Positions 60,033 to 64,000 of a DNA stretch of 64,000 bases are shown here, in pieces. Made by a program: the position numbers and the translations under genes. The stretch spans positions 620,001 to 684,000 of the forward strand of contig CALUVT010000001.1 in assembly GCA_944324345.1 (NCBI GenBank), read 5' to 3'. The DNA comes from Candidatus Gastranaerophilales bacterium. GTDB taxonomy: Bacteria; Cyanobacteriota; Vampirovibrionia; Gastranaerophilales; Gastranaerophilaceae. Numbering within the stretch: the stretch's first letter is position 1; each line of letters opens with the position of its first letter. The notes under the pieces are model-generated. The model was not told where the DNA came from, made no database searches, and saw nothing but the letters and a program-made list of their open reading frames with translations.

Positions 60033-60173
60033 ATAAGATTTAAGTGTAGTCGAAACACTAAATATAAATAGAATTCATTAACCCCAAAAACATATAAACT
60101 CCTAAATAATAAACACTAAAAGAGACCATTAGGATGCAGAAAACGACCCACTCAGAAATGAGTGGTTTTTTTT
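60033..60173 (+). ncRNA. Candidate small RNA of about 140 nt
   Basis: Bounded by a consensus -35 promoter and a strong plus-strand terminator (60148-60173), with no credible ORF between. It contains a small hairpin AGTGT / ACACT (60043-60047 and 60055-60059) and an A-rich central part that could base-pair. The downstream gene rsmG is convergent, so the terminator has no other plus-strand gene to serve within 900 bp. Confidence 0.45.
60148..60173 (+). terminator. Strong plus-strand terminator
   Basis: CCACTCA-GAAA-TGAGTGG (60148-60165) with a stable GAAA tetraloop and T8. Confidence 0.85.
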
Positions 60174-60179
60174 ATCCTC

Positions 60180-60791
60180 TTATTTTTTTCTGTTGATTAT
60201 TACTAAATTCCTTGTATGGTTTTCTTTTAGAGGTAATTCATAGGAAATTAGATCAATAACTTGGGCGTTATGTTTTTTTAAAGTGTTTTTTGCCTCAAAG
60301 ATTTCTTCTGATGCTTTTAATGATTTGTATGCCACAAAGTATCCATTTTTATCCAGAAGCGGCATAGCATAGTCAATTATTACATTTAGCGGGGCTACTG
60401 CACGTGAAGTGATAATTGAAAACTTTCCGTTAATTTTTTCTGCCCTGTCGCATATCGTGTGTAAATTTTGAAGATTAAGTTCTAACTTTATATTTTCTAT
60501 TGCATTAATTTTTTTTCTTATGCTATCAAGAGCAAATACTTCTATTTCAGGGTATGTTATTGCAATAGGTACAGCCGGAAATCCTCCTCCAGTACCTATA
60601 TCTAAAAGTTTTGTTTTTGGATTGTTGATGTCTGGTTTTAGATATTTATTGAAGAAATTTTCTATTGAAAGACTGTCATAAATATGTTTTTCCCATAAAT
60701 ACTTTTCGTCATTTTTTGAAATTAAATTGAGTTTTGCATTTTGGTTTAAAAATACATTTATATATTGACTATAAAAATCCTTATTATTCAT
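60180..60791 (-). CDS. rsmG: 16S rRNA (guanine-527 N7)-methyltransferase RsmG
   Basis: 203 residues. Class I methyltransferase: LNLISKNDE, the SAM motif LLDIGTGGGFPAVPIAI, FALDSIRKKINAIE and TSRAVAPLNVIIDYA are all family hallmarks. Its start overlaps the end of the STAND-like gene by 8 nt, so the two are coupled. Confidence 0.95.
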   Translation of the reverse strand: MNNKDFYSQYINVFLNQNAKLNLISKNDEKYLWEKHIYDSLSIENFFNKYLKPDINNPKTKLLDIGTGGGFPAVPIAITYPEIEVFALDSIRKKINAIENIKLELNLQNLHTICDRAEKINGKFSIITSRAVAPLNVIIDYAMPLLDKNGYFVAYKSLKASEEIFEAKNTLKKHNAQVIDLISYELPLKENHTRNLVIINRKK

Positions 60792-63162
60792 GGTTTAACT
60801 CTTTCACTATACTTTTAAATTTCTCTTCTCCAATTTTAATTTTCAAATCGCTTATACGCATTTTTATTTTGTTTATGTTGTCTTTTGTGAAATTATTCGT
60901 AGCAAGTTTGTATGCATTTATATAATTTTCAAGGGATTTAGAAAACTCTTTGCTTGCGTAATAAAAATCTCCAAATGCAACATCTGCGGATGCTATATAA
61001 AATGTTTCGTTTAATTCCACAGCACAAGCTTTTGCTCTTTTAAGATATGAAAGAGCTTTTTGGGGAAATTTGTCTGAAAGAATTTCATAAAGTTTCATTG
61101 AGGATAAATACATACCATTGTAATTTTGAGTTATTTCATCCAGTCTATAGCTTTCATTCAGATATTTTATTGCTAAGTCTGTTTTATCATTTTCATCATA
61201 TATTGTTGCCAAATTTGAAAGTGAGGACGAAAGATATGTATTAATTTTTGGATCTTGCGATGTTTCTACACATTTTTTGTAGTATTTTACTGCATTTTTT
61301 ATATCACTCTGTTCATCGTAGTTGAGTGCGTTTTTAAAGTATAATTCTGCTAATACGGATTTTTCGATTTTATTAGAATTTAGCGGGATAATATTCTTTA
61401 CGCTTTCTCCGTTTATTGATGCGAGGAGAAGTTCGGACTTTATTACCAAATTCTCGGATAATTTGTCTTTTTGAGCTAGTATGTCATTTAATATTTTTTC
61501 TGCTCTGTCGCGTTTAAACGTTATGTAATAGATATTAGCTATTTCGTACCTGCACTCTTCAATTTTTTCTGTGTCTCCTGTTGACATATAAAACTCTGTT
61601 GCAAGTTCATAGTACTTTAGAGAATTAAACCAGTCTGACATATTTTTAAAAGCTTCTCCAAGCTTTGTGTACATTGTCGGAAGAAATGTGTAATAATCAT
61701 CATCTTTATTCATAGTTAAGGCTTTTTGATAAATCATTACTGTTTTTGCGTAGTTGAAGTTTTTTTCTTCCTGTTTTGCAAGATTTATCAAATCTATTAA
61801 ATGAAGATTTTTAATTTCTTCTAAGGCTTCATTTTTCTTATTTGAGATATCAACAAATTTGTTTATGGAATTTGCAATTTTATTCATTATTGCCATTTCA
61901 TTTTCTTCTGAATCAAATACAAATGAAATGTTTTTTATTTGTTCATCTTTTTCTTGTTTTGTAGTTGGTGTCTCTCTAGGCTCAACTTTCTGTTCCATAA
62001 ATTGGACTTCCGGGATTGGTTTTTGTATCAAAGTCGGTTTTTTAGGGATAAAAATGTTATGATATTCTATTTCTTTACGCATTGTTTGTCTTGAGATCAA
62101 CAGATCTCTTTCCAATGGTTTTAGCGGAAGTTGTGTATTGTAGAGTTCTACACAACTTTTATGAATTTTTACTGCTATATTTTCAACTATTGAATTTTCA
62201 GCAATAACCTTGTAATAATCTTGAAGATAAATTAGTGCCCCCTCACGTGTCAGCACAAGATTATCGACAAAATAGCCAATTTTATCCGCATCATAAAGAT
62301 TAAGAGTCTTTAAAAGTTTGACGTTAACCGGATGACGAATTATGGTTAGAAATCTGAATAAATGACCGCTCACGGGATCTACAAGAGAGAGTGCCTCTCT
62401 TAGGATAAAGTCGTTAAAGGATAGAAAACTTTTTGTGTATCCTGATAAAAATTCTGTCAGATTAAGTTTTCTTATCTGCATTATTTTAATTGCCAGAGTA
62501 GTATAAAGATAATATCCTCTTGTATATTTGTACAGTTCATCGGAAAGAGGCCCTATCTGTTTAAAATCTTCAGATTTTAAATATTTTTCAAATATTCCTT
62601 TTGACAGAGCTCCAATGGAAATTTTTTCGTAATCTAATTTAAAATCGTTGTAATCAAACTTCCTGCCTATCAATATAATTTTAATATTTTTGTATTTTGA
62701 AATGTGAGTAATAAAGTTTAATATTTCAGTTTTGTTATCAATAAGTATTTGTTCAAATGAATTTAAAATTATTATGACCGGTTTGTCAATTGACTCGAAA
62801 TATGCGTTAATTTTTTGTGTGAAATTTTCTGTTTTGGTTTTCGGGAATTTTATAACATTTTGTATTGTTAACTTTCTAAAATTATCAAAAAATTCAAGTA
62901 GTATATCGTCAAGTATGGTTGTTTCAAAACAGTTATAACGAAGAGTTATAACATCTTCATTCAAAAAAGAAAGAGCCTGATTTACAACCATAACTTTTCC
63001 TGTACCCATAAAACCGTTAACCAAAAGCAAAGAGTTTTCAGACTTTAAAAATTCAAGAATGTTCTCGATTTTGTCAATATTATTTTCTATTAAAAACTGA
63101 TTAATTCCGATGTCTTGTTTTTGAATTACTTTCTTGTCAGCAATTTCTTTAATGAATTCCAT
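60784..63162 (-). CDS. STAND-like P-loop ATPase with C-terminal TPR array
   Basis: 792 residues. The N-terminal NTPase has a P-loop GFMGTGKV (50-57) with Val where Ser/Thr usually follows Lys. A Walker-B-like strand VIIILNSFEQIL has Asn134 where Asp is expected, then GRKFDYND. A winged-helix-like region and a linker (about 340-430) follow. At least six TPR-like helix pairs run from about 470 to the end. The layout resembles AAA_16/STAND sensors but has no effector domain. Coupled to rsmG. Start ATG 63162, 6 nt after TAATAT, with no ribosome site. Confidence 0.75.
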   Translation of the reverse strand: MEFIKEIADKKVIQKQDIGINQFLIENNIDKIENILEFLKSENSLLLVNGFMGTGKVMVVNQALSFLNEDVITLRYNCFETTILDDILLEFFDNFRKLTIQNVIKFPKTKTENFTQKINAYFESIDKPVIIILNSFEQILIDNKTEILNFITHISKYKNIKIILIGRKFDYNDFKLDYEKISIGALSKGIFEKYLKSEDFKQIGPLSDELYKYTRGYYLYTTLAIKIMQIRKLNLTEFLSGYTKSFLSFNDFILREALSLVDPVSGHLFRFLTIIRHPVNVKLLKTLNLYDADKIGYFVDNLVLTREGALIYLQDYYKVIAENSIVENIAVKIHKSCVELYNTQLPLKPLERDLLISRQTMRKEIEYHNIFIPKKPTLIQKPIPEVQFMEQKVEPRETPTTKQEKDEQIKNISFVFDSEENEMAIMNKIANSINKFVDISNKKNEALEEIKNLHLIDLINLAKQEEKNFNYAKTVMIYQKALTMNKDDDYYTFLPTMYTKLGEAFKNMSDWFNSLKYYELATEFYMSTGDTEKIEECRYEIANIYYITFKRDRAEKILNDILAQKDKLSENLVIKSELLLASINGESVKNIIPLNSNKIEKSVLAELYFKNALNYDEQSDIKNAVKYYKKCVETSQDPKINTYLSSSLSNLATIYDENDKTDLAIKYLNESYRLDEITQNYNGMYLSSMKLYEILSDKFPQKALSYLKRAKACAVELNETFYIASADVAFGDFYYASKEFSKSLENYINAYKLATNNFTKDNINKIKMRISDLKIKIGEEKFKSIVKELNHE

Positions 63163-63168
63163 ATCGTT

Positions 63169-63197
63169 ATATTAATAGATTTCTTAAAATTTTGCAA
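63169..63197 (-). promoter_or_regulatory. Leaderless-type promoter of the STAND-like gene
   Basis: Minus strand TTGCAA (63197-63192), 17 bp, TAATAT (63174-63169), 6 nt before the ATG. Confidence 0.55.
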
Positions 63198-63252
63198 ATG
63201 AAATATTTTTATAGTATAATCCTATTATCTATTAAAACTGAAGGGGAACAGG

Positions 63253-63357
63253 ATGGAATTTTTTAGAAAACACCAAAGAGCTATTGTAGCAGTGATTGCA
63301 GTTACTTTTATTGCTTGGACTGTAGGTTTAATGATGTTGCCTCTTTTGGTTAAGTAA
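63253..63357 (+). CDS. 34-residue single-pass membrane protein
   Basis: MEFFRKHQRAIVAVIAV continues into one hydrophobic helix and ends PLLVK. An AGGGG site precedes the ATG. The basic FFRKHQRAI start followed by a helix resembles the N-terminal anchor of SurA/PpiD-type proteins, but nothing follows. The next gene starts 3 nt after its stop, so it is coupled to the EnvC-like gene. Confidence 0.65.
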   Translation: MEFFRKHQRAIVAVIAVTFIAWTVGLMMLPLLVK

Positions 63358-63360
63358 GTT

Positions 63361-64000
63361 ATGAGTATAAATAGGTTTATAAAAAATATATTTATAGTAT
63401 TTTTGGCTTTGCTTATAGGTAATATAAGCCTTATTGCCAGTGCTGATCAGTTGAAAAATATTCAACAAAAACAGCGTGTTACTCATGAGAAAATTAAACG
63501 TCTTAAAGTTTTGGAACATCTTGAAAAGAGTAAGCTTTATAAAAATCAGCAAAAACTTGAGCAAGCTTCAACCAATCTGCAAAATTCGCAAAACAGGTAT
63601 GCTCAACTTGAAAGACAGTTAGCACAAATGGAAAGAGATTTAACAGCTTCTATTGCGGAATTTAATAATGCAAATATTCAGATGCGTAAAAGAATAAGAC
63701 AGGTTTATAAAAATCAGCGTACAGGTATGTTTGAACTGATTCTTACTGCAAAGGATTTGAACTCTTTACTGGATATTCTTTATTTTGAAAAAATAGTTTT
63801 GAAAAAGGATTATGCACGTATTCAGTCTGTGAAGGCAAAGTCTGAGCGTATAGCAGCTATGAAGAAGGATGTGGAAGCTAAGAAAATCGCTATGGCACAG
63901 TCAATTGAACAGATTAATTCTCAAAAGAAGGATATAAAATCTGCAATTGCCTTGAACCAAAACATGATTAATAAGTACAAAACAGACAGAAGAACTTACG
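63361..64000 (+). CDS. EnvC/PcsB-like coiled-coil protein (3' end outside window)
   Basis: 213 complete codons visible. Signal peptide about 1-29 (ending ASA), then a long Gln/Lys/Glu-rich coiled coil with QMRKRIRQVYKNQRTGMFELILTAKDLNSLL, the segment typical of murein hydrolase activators of the EnvC/NlpD type. The LytM (M23) domain expected at the C-terminus lies beyond the window. It would activate amidases during cell division. Confidence 0.8.
   Translation, partial: MSINRFIKNIFIVFLALLIGNISLIASADQLKNIQQKQRVTHEKIKRLKVLEHLEKSKLYKNQQKLEQASTNLQNSQNRYAQLERQLAQMERDLTASIAEFNNANIQMRKRIRQVYKNQRTGMFELILTAKDLNSLLDILYFEKIVLKKDYARIQSVKAKSERIAAMKKDVEAKKIAMAQSIEQINSQKKDIKSAIALNQNMINKYKTDRRTY

Overview
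The window is a strongly AT-rich bacterial chromosome segment with short intergenic gaps. It encodes about 60 proteins, one tRNA and two candidate non-coding RNAs. A heptose-kinase-like protein, an O-antigen-ligase-like protein and outer-membrane-type proteins point to a diderm cell. Many type IV prepilins, a membrane pyrophosphatase, FolE2 and many lineage-specific secreted proteins best match a gut Gastranaerophilales (Candidatus Melainabacteria / Vampirovibrionia) genome. That placement is inference from gene content, not from a marker-gene tree.

Layout. 1-8.4 kb: an M20 peptidase (cut by the window edge), MutS2, a glutamate-synthase-type flavoprotein, a secreted protein and the membrane pyrophosphatase HppA. 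8.4-11.3 kb: an XRE regulator with a palindromic operator, then three prepilin genes. 11.3-17.9 kb: CoA-dehydratase activase, EF-hand protein, YkgJ-RlmN, Dtd, and an operon of a zinc-ribbon/RGG-like protein with RimM and TrmD. 17.9-25.6 kb: hypothetical and secreted proteins, a GH57/DUF3536 protein, a 58-residue ferredoxin and DeoB. 25.6-33.5 kb: three more prepilin loci around a sigma-70 factor, a membrane thioredoxin, FolE2 and an M49 peptidase. 33.5-40 kb: RlmH, MscS, tRNA-Gly, a candidate structured RNA, and a parvulin-aminopeptidase-SpoU-DnaA-RuvA run. 40-47.7 kb: prepilin peptidase with a sigma factor, GatC, PyrG, a sugar-type MFS transporter, a B12/radical-SAM protein and PyrF. 47.7-59.2 kb: ComEC, a GHL10 hydrolase, a TPR protein, IspG, a phosphoesterase and a surface-glycan run. 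59.2-64 kb: two tiny conserved-looking proteins, a candidate sRNA, RsmG, a STAND-like ATPase with TPRs, and the start of an EnvC-like protein.

The main finding is a five-locus prepilin system. Each locus has its own promoter region and Shine-Dalgarno. A short leader ORF then runs through a tract of exactly ten G residues and stops just downstream. The prepilin is open in another frame, always offset so that one extra base (or a -1 slip) in the G tract would fuse leader to prepilin. The out-of-frame segment between tract and prepilin is conserved as protein, and one locus has no usable ATG of its own. This suggests phase variation, transcriptional slippage or programmed -1 frameshifting controlling pilin expression. 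A systematic homopolymer undercall must be excluded first. ComEC and the prepilin peptidase in the same window fit a type IV pilus and DNA-uptake lifestyle.

A second pattern is a leaderless-type promoter. At several genes (mutS2, both ykgJ genes, dtd, dnaA, comEC, the STAND gene) a -10-like hexamer lies exactly 6 nt before the start codon and no Shine-Dalgarno is visible.
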